DNA of 64,000 bases from JAJDTT01 sp965116695. GTDB taxonomy: Bacteria; Acidobacteriota; UBA6911; RPQK01; JAJDTT01. The notes beneath the pieces were generated by a model that was not told the origin of the DNA, ran no database searches, and saw only the letters and a list, made by a program, of their open reading frames with translations. Both the position numbers and the translations under genes were made by a program. The DNA lies in the NCBI GenBank assembly GCA_965116695.1, contig OZ220706.1, positions 124,001 through 188,000 on the forward strand, given 5' to 3'. Below are positions 18,416 through 27,983 of the stretch, one piece after another. Position 1 is the first letter of the stretch. Each line of letters begins with the position of its first letter.

Positions 18416-21259
18416 ATGATCTGCAGGTCGCGGAGCATCGTCTGGATTCTGGCGTTCCGGCTACTGGCGGGTGGCCTGGTTTCCGCCGCCGTTCCGGCCG
18501 TGGAATCGCATCAGTCACCGGCCTCCGACGCGCTGCCTCTGGACCCGGCCGTCACCAAGGGGCGCCTGGACAACGGCCTCAGCTACTTCGTCCGGGTCCA
18601 CCGGCAGCCGGAGAAGCGGATGGCCCTCTGGCTGGCGGTCAACGCCGGCTCCATGCAGGAGGACGACGATCAGCAGGGTCTGGCCCACTTCCTGGAGCAC
18701 ATGGCCTTCAACGGCACGCGCCGGTTCCGGAAACAGGAGATCGTGGACTACCTGGAGACTATCGGGATGCGTTTCGGTCCCGACGTCAACGCCTACACCT
18801 CGTTCGACGAGACGGTCTACATGCTGGAGGTCCCCACGGACAATCCGGAGACCATGGAGAAGGCCTTTCTGATTCTCCATGAATGGGCACAGGGGATCGT
18901 CCTGGATCCGGAGGAGGTGGAGAAGGAAAGGGGCGTGGTCCTGGAGGAGCGGCGCGCCAGCCTGGGAGCTCAGACGCGGATCCGCGACCAGCAGTTTCCG
19001 GTCATCTTCAAGGGGTCGCGGTATGCCCAGCGCCTCCCCATCGGCACCGAGGAGGTCCTGAAAGCGGCCCGGCCCGAGGCCCTGCAGCGTTTCTACCGGG
19101 ACTGGTACCGGCCCGATCTGATGGCGGTCATCGCGGTGGGCGACTTTGACGGAAAAAAGGTGGAAAAAGCGATCCGGGAGCGTTTCAGCGACCTGAAGGG
19201 ACCCGAGAATCCGCGTCCCCGGGTCATTCATCCGGTTCCGCCCCATGAGGAGACCCTGGTCAGCATCGTCACCGATCCGGAGGTTCCCGGCACCTCCGTC
19301 TCGCTTCTCAAGAAGCTTCGCTCTCTCCCCCAGAACAGCCGTGCCGCATACCGGCAGATGGTGATCGAACGCCTGTTTCACGCCATGCTCAATGCCCGCC
19401 TGGAGGAAAAACGGCGCACCCCCACCGCTCCCTTTCGCTTTTCCATGTCTCGGACCGTTCGATCCATGGTTCGGTCCGCCGACATCCTGGTGCAGGCCGC
19501 CATGGCCAAGCAGGACAAGATTGCCCAGAGCATGGAGACTCTCTTGACCGAGGTGGACCGGGCCACCGCCCATGGTTTTCAGCCCTCGGAGCTGGAGCGG
19601 GCCAAGAAGGAGATGTTGCGCGGCTACGAGACGGCTGCCCGTGAGAAGGACAAGGTCCGGTCGCGGCGCTACACCTCGGAGATCCTGCGGCACTTCCTGG
19701 TGGGTGAGGGAATGCCCGGAATCGAATACGAACTGAAGTTGCTGAAGGAACTCCTTCCCGGCATCGACGCAGATGACCTGAACGCCGTGGCTCGGGAATG
19801 GGGCCAGCCGGGGAGCCGGGTCGTCACCGTCACCGCCCTGGAGGGGACGCAGGTTCCCAAACCAGAGGATCTCCTGGCCCTGATGGATCGAGGCGACCGG
19901 AAGATCGAGGCCTATCAGGACCAGGCCAAGTCGGGGCCGCTAGTGCCCGAACCGCCGAAGCCGGGCCGCATCGCCGAGGAATCCCGGATCGAGGAGCTGG
20001 GCGTCACCGTCTGGAAGTTCTCCAACGGGGTGCGGGTGATCCTGAAGCCCACCGATTTCAAGAACGACGAGATCCTTCTCACCGGTTTCAGCCCGGGAGG
20101 CCACTCCCTGGCGTCCGACCAGGACTATCCCTCGGCCCTCTACGCCGACTCGGTGGTCGGGACTGGCGGAGCGGGAGGCTTCAGCGCCGTGGAGCTGGAG
20201 AAGGCCCTGGCCGGCAAGGTGGTCCGGGCCTCCACCTCCATCTTTGAGCTGGAGGAAACGGTGCGGGGGCGGGCTTCTCCTCAGGACCTGGAGACCATGC
20301 TCCAGTTGGTCTACCTTCGCATGACCGCTCCCCGTCTGGATCCGGATGCCATCGCAGCCTGGAAGGCCAACGCCCTGGAATCGGTGCGCAATCGCCTGGT
20401 CATGCCCCAAGCCGTATTCGGCGACCGACTCCAGGAAGTCTTGAGCCGGAATCATCTCCGGCGCCGGCCGCCAACCGAAGAGAGCCTGGGCCGGATGGAG
20501 CCGGAGAAAGCGCTGGAGATCTACCGGGAACGGTTTCGGGATGCCGACGACTTCACCTTCGTCCTGGTGGGGAACCTGGATCTGAAAGCTGTCCGGGAAC
20601 CCTTGCTCACCTATCTGGGCGGTCTTCCGTCCAGTCGCCGTGAGGAAACCTGGCGGGACGTCGGCGTCCAATCGCCGGAGGAAACGGTCCGTTTCGAAGT
20701 GAAGAAGGGGCTCGAGCCCAAGAGCCGGGTTCACATCCAGTTCCTGGGCGAAGCGGCTTGGAGCCGCCAGAGTCAGCACGACCTCACGTCCCTGGGGCGG
20801 GTCTTGAGCATCCGGCTGCGAGAGGTGCTCCGGGAGGACATGGGGGGCACCTACGGCGTCCGGGTGCGGAGCCGAATGCGCCGCCGGCCCACCGAGTCCT
20901 ACTCCTTCACCATCTCCTTCGGCTGCGCCCCCGAGAACGTGGATCAGCTGGTGAAGGCCGCTATGGACGAGATCGAGAAAATCCGCGAGCACGGCGTGGA
21001 TGAAGAGATCCTGGTCAAGGTCCGGGAGGGCCAGCTCCGATCCCGGGAAGTGGCCCTGAAACGCAACGGCTTCTGGCTGAACCGGCTGGCCGGCCACTAC
21101 CGTTACGGCACCGACCCCCGACTCATCCTGGATTACCAACCCCTGGTCCAGAGCATCACCTCCGGCCGCATGCGGGACACGCTCCGGAACTACCTGAACC
21201 CCGACCGCTATGTCATGGGCGTGTTGAACCCTGAGAAAAATACTGCGGCCAGCGAGTAA
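18416..21259 (+). CDS. M16 family zinc protease (two-repeat PqqL/YmxG type)
   Basis: ATG 18416 follows GAGGAGG at 9-nt spacing; the frame is open further upstream but overlaps the GNAT gene. The 947-aa protein has a signal peptide and then the inverted zinc motif HFLEH at residues 91-95 (GLAHFLEHMAFNGT), with the third ligand Glu expected in the VEKERGVVLEERR helix. The second half (from about residue 500, EELGVTVWKFSNGVRVIL) repeats the fold without a zinc motif, as usual for full-length bacterial M16B proteins of 900-950 aa. These periplasmic enzymes degrade peptides inside a clam-shell chamber. It is the last gene of the 15-21 kb plus-strand run. Confidence 0.92.
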   Translation: MICRSRSIVWILAFRLLAGGLVSAAVPAVESHQSPASDALPLDPAVTKGRLDNGLSYFVRVHRQPEKRMALWLAVNAGSMQEDDDQQGLAHFLEHMAFNGTRRFRKQEIVDYLETIGMRFGPDVNAYTSFDETVYMLEVPTDNPETMEKAFLILHEWAQGIVLDPEEVEKERGVVLEERRASLGAQTRIRDQQFPVIFKGSRYAQRLPIGTEEVLKAARPEALQRFYRDWYRPDLMAVIAVGDFDGKKVEKAIRERFSDLKGPENPRPRVIHPVPPHEETLVSIVTDPEVPGTSVSLLKKLRSLPQNSRAAYRQMVIERLFHAMLNARLEEKRRTPTAPFRFSMSRTVRSMVRSADILVQAAMAKQDKIAQSMETLLTEVDRATAHGFQPSELERAKKEMLRGYETAAREKDKVRSRRYTSEILRHFLVGEGMPGIEYELKLLKELLPGIDADDLNAVAREWGQPGSRVVTVTALEGTQVPKPEDLLALMDRGDRKIEAYQDQAKSGPLVPEPPKPGRIAEESRIEELGVTVWKFSNGVRVILKPTDFKNDEILLTGFSPGGHSLASDQDYPSALYADSVVGTGGAGGFSAVELEKALAGKVVRASTSIFELEETVRGRASPQDLETMLQLVYLRMTAPRLDPDAIAAWKANALESVRNRLVMPQAVFGDRLQEVLSRNHLRRRPPTEESLGRMEPEKALEIYRERFRDADDFTFVLVGNLDLKAVREPLLTYLGGLPSSRREETWRDVGVQSPEETVRFEVKKGLEPKSRVHIQFLGEAAWSRQSQHDLTSLGRVLSIRLREVLREDMGGTYGVRVRSRMRRRPTESYSFTISFGCAPENVDQLVKAAMDEIEKIREHGVDEEILVKVREGQLRSREVALKRNGFWLNRLAGHYRYGTDPRLILDYQPLVQSITSGRMRDTLRNYLNPDRYVMGVLNPEKNTAASE

Positions 21260-21261
21260 CG

Positions 21262-21371
21262 AGGAAAGAGTGAAGAGATAAAGAGAAGAGAGTGTCGCCC
21301 CTGCTGGGTCCGTTACGCGTACCCTAAGCGCCCGTCTTCGCTCTTTTCTCTCTCCTCATTTTCTCTTTCCT
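21262..21371. repeat. Imperfect polypurine/polypyrimidine inverted repeat
   Basis: Arms 21262-21292 (purine-rich, AGGAAAGAG start) and 21341-21371 (its pyrimidine-rich near-complement) flank a 48-bp spacer directly after the M16 protease stop. It could fold into a long hairpin acting as terminator or mRNA 3' stabiliser; the next plus-strand gene starts at 21430. Confidence 0.55.
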
Positions 21372-21429
21372 GGCCCCACGTTTCTTGACCCTCGCGCGAC
21401 CCGCATCCTATGATGGCGGAACGCGTGAA

Positions 21430-22809
21430 ATGACTCTTTTGATTGCCTTTCTGAGTGTTGCCTTCTTGTCCGTACCCGGTCTTTTCGGAGCGGCTGGGGG
21501 AGAGGTGGAAGCCGTCGCGGGGGTGAGCTATTCCCAGGACATCCAGCCCGTCCTGCAGCGCAGTTGCCAGGGTTGCCACCAACCGACCAGCCGTCAGGGT
21601 GGACTGGACGTCACCAATTTCGAGAGTCTTCGGACCGGGGGCCAGCATGGCTCCTCCTTCGTGGCAGGAGCTCCGGACAGGAGCCTTCTCCTGGCGCATC
21701 TCACCGGGGACCGGGAGCCCAGGATGCCGCTGGGTCAGCCGCCGCTGGAGGCTTCCGACATCGAGCTGTTCCGCAAGTGGATCGCGTCGGGCGCCCGGGA
21801 CGATTCCTCGGAAATGGCGACCCGGCTGGCCGGCGGGGAACCGCCCGTATACCGGCAGCCGCCCGTCATCACCGCCCTGGCCTATTCTCCGGATGGCGCC
21901 ACCCTGGCGGTGTCCGGCTATCGGGAAGTGCTGCTGCACCGGGATTCGGACTCGGTACCCGAGGCCCGGCTGGTGGGGACCGCGGACCGGATCCAGTCCG
22001 TGGGCTTCACCGCCGACGGCAAGACCCTCATGGCGGCCGGGGGCAGGCCGGCCAGCTTCGGAGAGGTCCAGTTCTGGGACGTGGGCTCCGGCCGTCTCCT
22101 GAGGGCGGTGCGGAGTTGCCACGACACCCTCTTTGGGGCGTCACTTTCTCCGGACGGGACACGGGTGGCCTTCGGCTGCGCCGATCACACGGTCCGGATC
22201 GTCGAAGTCGCCACGGGCAAAGAGCTGCTGAAGATGAGTCATCACGAGAACTGGGTCCTGGGCACCGTTTTCGGGGTGGACGGTAGACGGATCATCTCGG
22301 TGGGCCGGGACCGGGCGGCCAAGCTGGTGGACGCCGGCAGCGGGGCTTTCATCGAGAACGTCAATCTGCTGAAGGGAGAGTTGACGGCCATAGCCCGGCA
22401 TCCCAGCCGCGAGACCGTCGCCATCGGCGGGGAGGACCGGACGCCGTTTCTATACCGGGTGGACAAGGCCGCCAAGATGGTGATCGCGGACAGCACGAAC
22501 CTGCTCCATGAGTTGGAGAAGCATGACGGCGAGATCTTCGATCTGGCCTTCAGCCCGGACGGCAGGACGCTGGCCGTATCAGGCGCCTCGAGCCGGGTCT
22601 CCCTGTACGAAGTGGAGAACGGGTCATCGTCGGGAGCTTGCGACGCCGGCCAACAAGGCGTCTACGCCGTAGCCTTCCATCCGGACGGGGCCCGGCTGGC
22701 CATGGGTGGCTTTGACGGCAACGTGAGAATCTGCGAGTTGGACTCGGGACGAATCGTTGCCGAGTTCATCCCGGTGCCGATCCAGGAGACGCTGGTCTCG
22801 TCCAAGTAG
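21430..22809 (+). CDS. Exported cytochrome c-domain protein with seven WD40-like repeats
   Basis: ATG 21430 starts a 459-aa protein with an immediate signal peptide (MTLLIAFLSVAFLSVPGLFG). Residues about 33-120 are a planctomycete-type cytochrome c domain (PSCyt1) with heme motif CQGCH at 46-50 and downstream Met residues that could be the axial ligand. From about residue 140 seven WD-like units follow (for example ALAYSPDGATLAVSG, GASLSPDGTRVAFGC, DLAFSPDGRTLAVSG, AVAFHPDGARLAMGG), enough for one seven-bladed propeller. The ribosome site is weak. It opens the cluster of PPC, DUF1549/DUF1553 and DUF1501 genes that occur together in Planctomycetes, Verrucomicrobia and Acidobacteriota. The biochemical role of that cluster is unresolved; electron transfer during exported substrate oxidation is an inference. 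Confidence 0.87.
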   Translation: MTLLIAFLSVAFLSVPGLFGAAGGEVEAVAGVSYSQDIQPVLQRSCQGCHQPTSRQGGLDVTNFESLRTGGQHGSSFVAGAPDRSLLLAHLTGDREPRMPLGQPPLEASDIELFRKWIASGARDDSSEMATRLAGGEPPVYRQPPVITALAYSPDGATLAVSGYREVLLHRDSDSVPEARLVGTADRIQSVGFTADGKTLMAAGGRPASFGEVQFWDVGSGRLLRAVRSCHDTLFGASLSPDGTRVAFGCADHTVRIVEVATGKELLKMSHHENWVLGTVFGVDGRRIISVGRDRAAKLVDAGSGAFIENVNLLKGELTAIARHPSRETVAIGGEDRTPFLYRVDKAAKMVIADSTNLLHELEKHDGEIFDLAFSPDGRTLAVSGASSRVSLYEVENGSSSGACDAGQQGVYAVAFHPDGARLAMGGFDGNVRICELDSGRIVAEFIPVPIQETLVSSK

Positions 22810-22869
22810 CCCGGGATTCTGACACTGGACGGGTGTAAACTTAGCGTAAATCGACTGTACGCCAATTCC

Positions 22870-25362
22870 ATGGACGCACTCATGAGCGAATCTGGTCCCG
22901 TCCGGCGGACAGGGCATCGAGCCGGTGGTGTGACGGTGTTTTTGTCCCTGCTCTGCGGCTCCCTTCTGCTGGCCGATGCCCCGCGGTTGCAACAGATGCA
23001 TCCGCCCGGCGCCCAGAAAGGGTCGGCCGTGACCCTGACCCTGTCGGGAACGGGACTGGGCGGGAATCTGAAGGTTCTCTCTTCGCTTCCCGGCAGCTTC
23101 ACTCCGCTGGCGGCGCCGGCCCCGGGCACCCCGGCCCAGGACGTGAAATCGGCAGCCTTTCTGGTGGAGGTTCGAAAAGACGCTGCACCCGGCCTCTACC
23201 CCATACGCGTCCACAGCGACCGGGGACTTTCCAACGTCCTGCTCTTCTCCGTGGGTGAATTTCCCGAAGTCAACGAGAAGAAGGGAGGGTCGAACGACAC
23301 TCCCTCGGGAAGCCAGACCGTGCCGGTCCCGGCGACGGTGAACGGGACCTTGGAGGGACCGGACCGCGATGTCTATCGGTTCCGCGCCCGGGAAGGGAAG
23401 AGGGTCGTCCTGGAGGTGGAGGGCCGCCGGATCGCTTCGGCCCTGGACCCTGTTCTGTCGGTGCTCGATTCCACGGGGAAACAGGTCGCCAGAAATGATG
23501 ACGCCGCCGGCATCGGCGTCGATTCACGTCTCGACCTGACGCTGCCCGAGGGTGATTACTTTGCGGTGGTCCACGACGCCCGGTTCAGCCGCCAGGACCA
23601 GAACTTCTATCGCCTCAAGATCGGCGCGTTCGACTACGCCGAGGGAGTCTTCCCCCTGGGCTGGCAAAGAGGCGACAGAATCCGGGTCGAAATGTCGGGG
23701 GGACATGGCGCCGGCCCCCGGGAGATCCCGCTGGACCTGTCGGGAGTGGAGCAGGACTACGTGATGCTGCAGGTTCCCGGAGCGCCGGGCGCGCTTCCGC
23801 TGCCCTTCGTCGTGGGCGACCTTCCCGAGCGACTGGAACGGGAAGACCAGCCGTCGGAAGTCCTGGAGCCCTCCACGGTGGTCAACGGGCGAATCTCGGT
23901 ACCCGGCGAAGTCGACCGCTATCGTCTCCAGGTTGCACCGGGAGAGAAGTGGTCGGTTCATCTGGCAGGTTCGCGGTTGGGCACGACACGCCTGTTCGGC
24001 CGGGTTTCGGTGCTGGATTCGGAGGGGAAGATACTGGCCTCGGGAGGCGATCGGGTGCCCTTGAGGAATGACTCGTTCCGGACCCACGGCGCCGTCAGCC
24101 GAGATCCCCACCTGAAATTAAAGGTCCCCGACGGGGCGCGGGAAGTGACCGTCACCGTGGAGGATCTGGTAGGCCGCGGCGGTTCCGATTACGCCTACCG
24201 GCTATCGGCGTGGCGAGGCGGGGGCGATTTCACAATCAGCTTGCTGACTCCGTACTTGAATGTCCCTCGAAACGGAACCGCATGGATCGAAGTCAGGATC
24301 GACAGGCGGGGATATGCCGGCGCCGTACGATTGGAGGTCCCGGATGCGGGAGAGGATCTGCTGGTGGAGGGGGGTGAGGTGCCTCCCGAATTGGCGGCTC
24401 CAGGGAGAGCCTTCGGTTCCACCACCGGGATCCTGACCGTCACCGCCAAGGGCGGAGCTTCCCTGGGAGTCCGCCGGGTCTCGGTCCGGGGAACGGCCGT
24501 GTTGCCCGACGGCACCCGAACCGAACGCTGGGCCGAGGCGCCGGGTCTCGTTACTGCCGTCAAGCCGGGAACGGGATTGCCGGAACCCGCCATGCGGATG
24601 CGGGAAGAACCCTTCAAGGCTCCCTGGCTGGGTCTTGGATTGCCGGTGAACGTGCGCCCGGAGGTTCCCGTTCGCCTGGAATTGACGGGAGTGACCTCAG
24701 GGCGCCTGCTGCCCGGCATGGACCAGCGAGTGACCTGGCGCATGGTGGCCGCCGATCCCGCGGTGACGCTGCCGCGGGAGCTTACGACCAGACGGGCAAT
24801 CACCCGCGAACTGCGGATTCGGACCGTGAAGGGGCAGGAGGAACCGGGCGCCGGCGCCATAGTCTTGGCCACCACCATGGGCACGGTCCATGGAAAGTTC
24901 AACTTCCTGGCGGAGGGGGAAGTGGAGTTCCGGGGACGGAAGCAGATGATCCGGAGCCGCGCCCTGACCTTCGACGTGGTGCAGGGCTACCATATCCGGG
25001 TGGCGGAATCGGGCCTGACGCTGCAGCCGGGGGGGAACGGGCAACTGCGGGGCCGGGTCGAACGCGACCCTCTTTTCGACCGGCCGGTGAACGTTCAACC
25101 CGAAAATTTCCCCAACGGCGTCCTTTGCGAGCCGGTCCAGGTGGACCCGGGCCAGGAGGAGTTTCAGATCCCCTGCACCGCCGGTGAATCGGTTCAGCCG
25201 GGCGAGTACGCCATGGAGTTGTCCTCGTCTTCCACTCTGGCGACCCGGACGGAAACGCAGGTCCCCTATCGGATTCCGTCGGTGGCCACCCGTTTGATCG
25301 TCGCCGGCAAGGAATCGAAGAAGAACGAAGCGGGCGTGGTTTCTCTCCGGACGAGGGACTGA
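22870..25362 (+). CDS. Exported protein with bacterial pre-peptidase (PPC) domains
   Basis: The 830-aa protein has a signal segment at about residues 16-36 (VTVFLSLLCGSLLLADA). An alternative start is ATG 22882. After an Ig-like region (about 40-130) there is a PPC-type beta-sandwich (about 150-255: NGTLEGPDRDVYRFRAREGKRV, LDPVLSVLDSTGKQVARNDD, YFAVVHDARF). A second copy lies at about 330-450 (NGRISVPGEVDRYRLQVAPGEKW). The rest is beta-rich. PPC domains are accessory binding modules on secreted hydrolases; no catalytic domain is seen here. It is the second gene of the cytochrome cluster, and its stop overlaps the next start as TGATG, so the two are translationally coupled. Confidence 0.85.
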   Translation: MDALMSESGPVRRTGHRAGGVTVFLSLLCGSLLLADAPRLQQMHPPGAQKGSAVTLTLSGTGLGGNLKVLSSLPGSFTPLAAPAPGTPAQDVKSAAFLVEVRKDAAPGLYPIRVHSDRGLSNVLLFSVGEFPEVNEKKGGSNDTPSGSQTVPVPATVNGTLEGPDRDVYRFRAREGKRVVLEVEGRRIASALDPVLSVLDSTGKQVARNDDAAGIGVDSRLDLTLPEGDYFAVVHDARFSRQDQNFYRLKIGAFDYAEGVFPLGWQRGDRIRVEMSGGHGAGPREIPLDLSGVEQDYVMLQVPGAPGALPLPFVVGDLPERLEREDQPSEVLEPSTVVNGRISVPGEVDRYRLQVAPGEKWSVHLAGSRLGTTRLFGRVSVLDSEGKILASGGDRVPLRNDSFRTHGAVSRDPHLKLKVPDGAREVTVTVEDLVGRGGSDYAYRLSAWRGGGDFTISLLTPYLNVPRNGTAWIEVRIDRRGYAGAVRLEVPDAGEDLLVEGGEVPPELAAPGRAFGSTTGILTVTAKGGASLGVRRVSVRGTAVLPDGTRTERWAEAPGLVTAVKPGTGLPEPAMRMREEPFKAPWLGLGLPVNVRPEVPVRLELTGVTSGRLLPGMDQRVTWRMVAADPAVTLPRELTTRRAITRELRIRTVKGQEEPGAGAIVLATTMGTVHGKFNFLAEGEVEFRGRKQMIRSRALTFDVVQGYHIRVAESGLTLQPGGNGQLRGRVERDPLFDRPVNVQPENFPNGVLCEPVQVDPGQEEFQIPCTAGESVQPGEYAMELSSSSTLATRTETQVPYRIPSVATRLIVAGKESKKNEAGVVSLRTRD

Positions 25363-27875
25363 TGAGTAGATTGGGGGTGTCTATGTTCACGGCACGTGTA
25401 TCGATGCGTTTGATCCCCATATGCGCCATGTTCGCTAGTGTGCTCTGGGCCGTGATTCAGTCCGCCGCGCTCGGAGCTGGAACTCCTGCGGCGGCTGTTG
25501 ATGAGCTCCGGGAGATTCGGGTCGAGCCCTCTCCTCTGGTCTTCTCGGGGCCGGGTTCCGTCAGAAGGATTCTGGTCACCGGAATCACGGCAACAGGCGA
25601 GAGACGGGACTTGACGGCGACGGCCGATTACGAAGATCCGTCCGGTCTGGTGGAGGTTCAGGGCGAGGGCTACCTCCACCCGAAGAACTCTGGAGAAACC
25701 ACGCTTCGGGTGACGGTTGGTGCGCTCAACGCGGATGTTCCGATTCGGATCGAACCGGCCCGGGAACAACCGACCACCTTTCTGAAGGATGTCCTGCCGG
25801 TCATCAACAAGGTGGGTTGCACCCAGGGAGTCTGCCACGGAGCGGCCAAAGGGAAGAACGGCTTCAAACTCTCGCTCCGGGGTTACGATCCCCGGTTCGA
25901 CTACCAGTCGCTGCTCTACGACATGTCGGGCCGGCGCTTCAATCGGGCCGATCCGGCCCGCAGCCTGATGCTGGCCAAACCGACCCAGGAGGTGGCCCAT
26001 GGCGGCGGACTGAGGTTGAAGCCGGACTCGCGCTACTATGACACCCTGCTGCAATGGATCACCGACGGCGTGCCCTACGGCGAGGACTCGGCGGATCGCG
26101 TGCGGCGGCTGGAGGTCCTGCCGGAGGAGGTCTTCCTGACGGCTCCCGGCCGGACGCAGAGCGTGGTCGTGTTGGCCGAATACGAGGACGGCAGCCTCCG
26201 GGACGTCACCCGGGAGGCTCATCTCGGCAGCAGCAACACCGAGGCTATCGCCGTGACGGAAAGCGCCGTGGTGGAGGGCCAGCGAGTCGGAGAGGGGGCC
26301 CTGCTGGTCCGTTACGAGGGCAAGTTCGTGACGGTTCCGGTCACGGTGCTGAATCCCGGTTCCGGCTTCGAGTGGCGTCCCCAACCTCAGTACAACTATA
26401 TCGACCGGCTCGTGGACGGGAAGTTGGAGCGGATCCGGGTGCAACCTTCCCCCCCGGCGTCTGACAGTGAGTTCCTGCGCCGTGTCTCGTTGGATCTCAC
26501 GGGCCGTCTTCCCAGTCCCGGGGAGGTCCGGGCTTTTCTGGCGGATCCGGCCGACCGGCAGGAGAAGCGGACCCGGGCCATCGGCCGGCTCATGGGAAGT
26601 GACGCCTACGTCGATCACTGGACCCTGAAGTGGGGCGACCTCCTGCGCAACAACCGGAAGTTCCTGGGACACAAGGGCATCTGGTCCTTCCGGGAGTGGA
26701 TCCGGCAGTCAGTGGCCGAGAACAAGCCCTACGACCAACTGGTCCGGGAACTGCTGGCCTCCAAGGGAAGCACGCTGGAGAATCCTGCCGTCAACTACTT
26801 CCGCGTGGCGCGGACTCCCCAGGACGCCATGGAGACCACCACGCAACTGTTCCTGGGCGTCCGCATGGTCTGCGCCCAGTGCCACGACCATCCCTTCGAG
26901 AGATGGACCCAGGACCAGTACTTTCAGATGTCCGCCTTCTTTTCCGCCATCGGGATCCGGCCCGGATTCAAGAGTGGGGAGGAGATCGTCTACGAAAAGC
27001 GCCAGGACGCCGAGCTGAAACATCCCAAGGATGGGCGGGTGGTAGAGCCCGAATATCTGGTTCCCGTCGAGGGAGCTCCCGAGTTGAAGGCTGAAGGCGA
27101 CCAGCGCCCTGCGCTGGTGGAGTGGCTGACCTCGAAGGAGAACCCCTTCTTCGCCCGGGCGGTGGCCAATCGCGTCTGGAGCTACTTCTTCGGACGGGGC
27201 ATCATCGAACCGGTGGACGACATCCGGGCCTCCAATCCGGCGGTCAACGCTCCCCTGTTGGACGCCTTGGCGAAGGATCTGAAGGACCACGACTACGATC
27301 TCCAGCATCTCATGAGGACCATCGTCGAGTCCCGGACCTACCAGGCCTCGATCCAGACCAACTCCTGGAACGAAAACGACGGGATCAACTTCTCCCGCCG
27401 GATCCCGCGGCGCCTCAGCGCGGAGCAACTGGCCGACGCCATCTCCGCGGCGACGGGCTCTCAGGTCAAGTTCGAGACGGTTCCCGACGACTCCCGCGCG
27501 GCGCAGTTGCCCGATCCCCACGTGGAGAACGGCGAGTTCCTGGATCTCTTCGGGCGTCCCCAGCGGGACCAGCCCTGCGAATGCGAGCGGAAGAGCGACA
27601 TGAGCCTTTCCCAGGCGCTGAATCTGGTCAACGGCCCCACCGTGGGCCGGGCCGTGGCGGACCCCGGGGGGCGGGTCGCGGCGCTGATTCTGGGCGGCGC
27701 GTCGGACCGCGAGTTGATCGAGGATCTCTACCTGTCCACGTTGAGCCGTCCGCCCACGGAGACCGAGTACGCCTCGGCGGCCCTTCTGTTCCAGGAACGG
27801 GAGAGCCGGGCCGGGACGGCCCAGGATCTGCTCTGGGCGCTGCTGAACAGCAACGCGTTTCTGTTCAATCGGTGA
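25362..27875 (+). CDS. DUF1549-DUF1553 protein with Ig-like and cytochrome-type domains
   Basis: The 837-aa exported protein (signal at about residues 10-40) has an Ig-like/BIG2 domain (about 47-135). A cytochrome-like segment follows with an expanded heme-type motif CTQGVCH at 153-159 (CX4CH rather than CXXCH). A second Ig-like domain covers about 245-335. DUF1549 then begins at FLRRVSLDLTGRLPSPGEV and contains a canonical CAQCH at 504-508. DUF1553 covers about 580-830 (NPFFARAVANRVWSYFFGRGI). These families are known only from exported multi-domain proteins and their chemistry is undefined. Heme-based oxidation of an organic substrate is an inference from the motifs. It overlaps the PPC gene by one base, and the DUF1501 gene follows after 108 bp. 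Confidence 0.9.
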   Translation: MSRLGVSMFTARVSMRLIPICAMFASVLWAVIQSAALGAGTPAAAVDELREIRVEPSPLVFSGPGSVRRILVTGITATGERRDLTATADYEDPSGLVEVQGEGYLHPKNSGETTLRVTVGALNADVPIRIEPAREQPTTFLKDVLPVINKVGCTQGVCHGAAKGKNGFKLSLRGYDPRFDYQSLLYDMSGRRFNRADPARSLMLAKPTQEVAHGGGLRLKPDSRYYDTLLQWITDGVPYGEDSADRVRRLEVLPEEVFLTAPGRTQSVVVLAEYEDGSLRDVTREAHLGSSNTEAIAVTESAVVEGQRVGEGALLVRYEGKFVTVPVTVLNPGSGFEWRPQPQYNYIDRLVDGKLERIRVQPSPPASDSEFLRRVSLDLTGRLPSPGEVRAFLADPADRQEKRTRAIGRLMGSDAYVDHWTLKWGDLLRNNRKFLGHKGIWSFREWIRQSVAENKPYDQLVRELLASKGSTLENPAVNYFRVARTPQDAMETTTQLFLGVRMVCAQCHDHPFERWTQDQYFQMSAFFSAIGIRPGFKSGEEIVYEKRQDAELKHPKDGRVVEPEYLVPVEGAPELKAEGDQRPALVEWLTSKENPFFARAVANRVWSYFFGRGIIEPVDDIRASNPAVNAPLLDALAKDLKDHDYDLQHLMRTIVESRTYQASIQTNSWNENDGINFSRRIPRRLSAEQLADAISAATGSQVKFETVPDDSRAAQLPDPHVENGEFLDLFGRPQRDQPCECERKSDMSLSQALNLVNGPTVGRAVADPGGRVAALILGGASDRELIEDLYLSTLSRPPTETEYASAALLFQERESRAGTAQDLLWALLNSNAFLFNR

Positions 27876-27983
27876 GTCCGGATGCTTGAGGTTGCAAGAC
27901 GGAGACCGAGAATAGAAAATAAGACACAAGGGTCGGCTCTCCACCGGCTGTCATGCGCAAGGTTTTGAACACGGAGGTATCCA

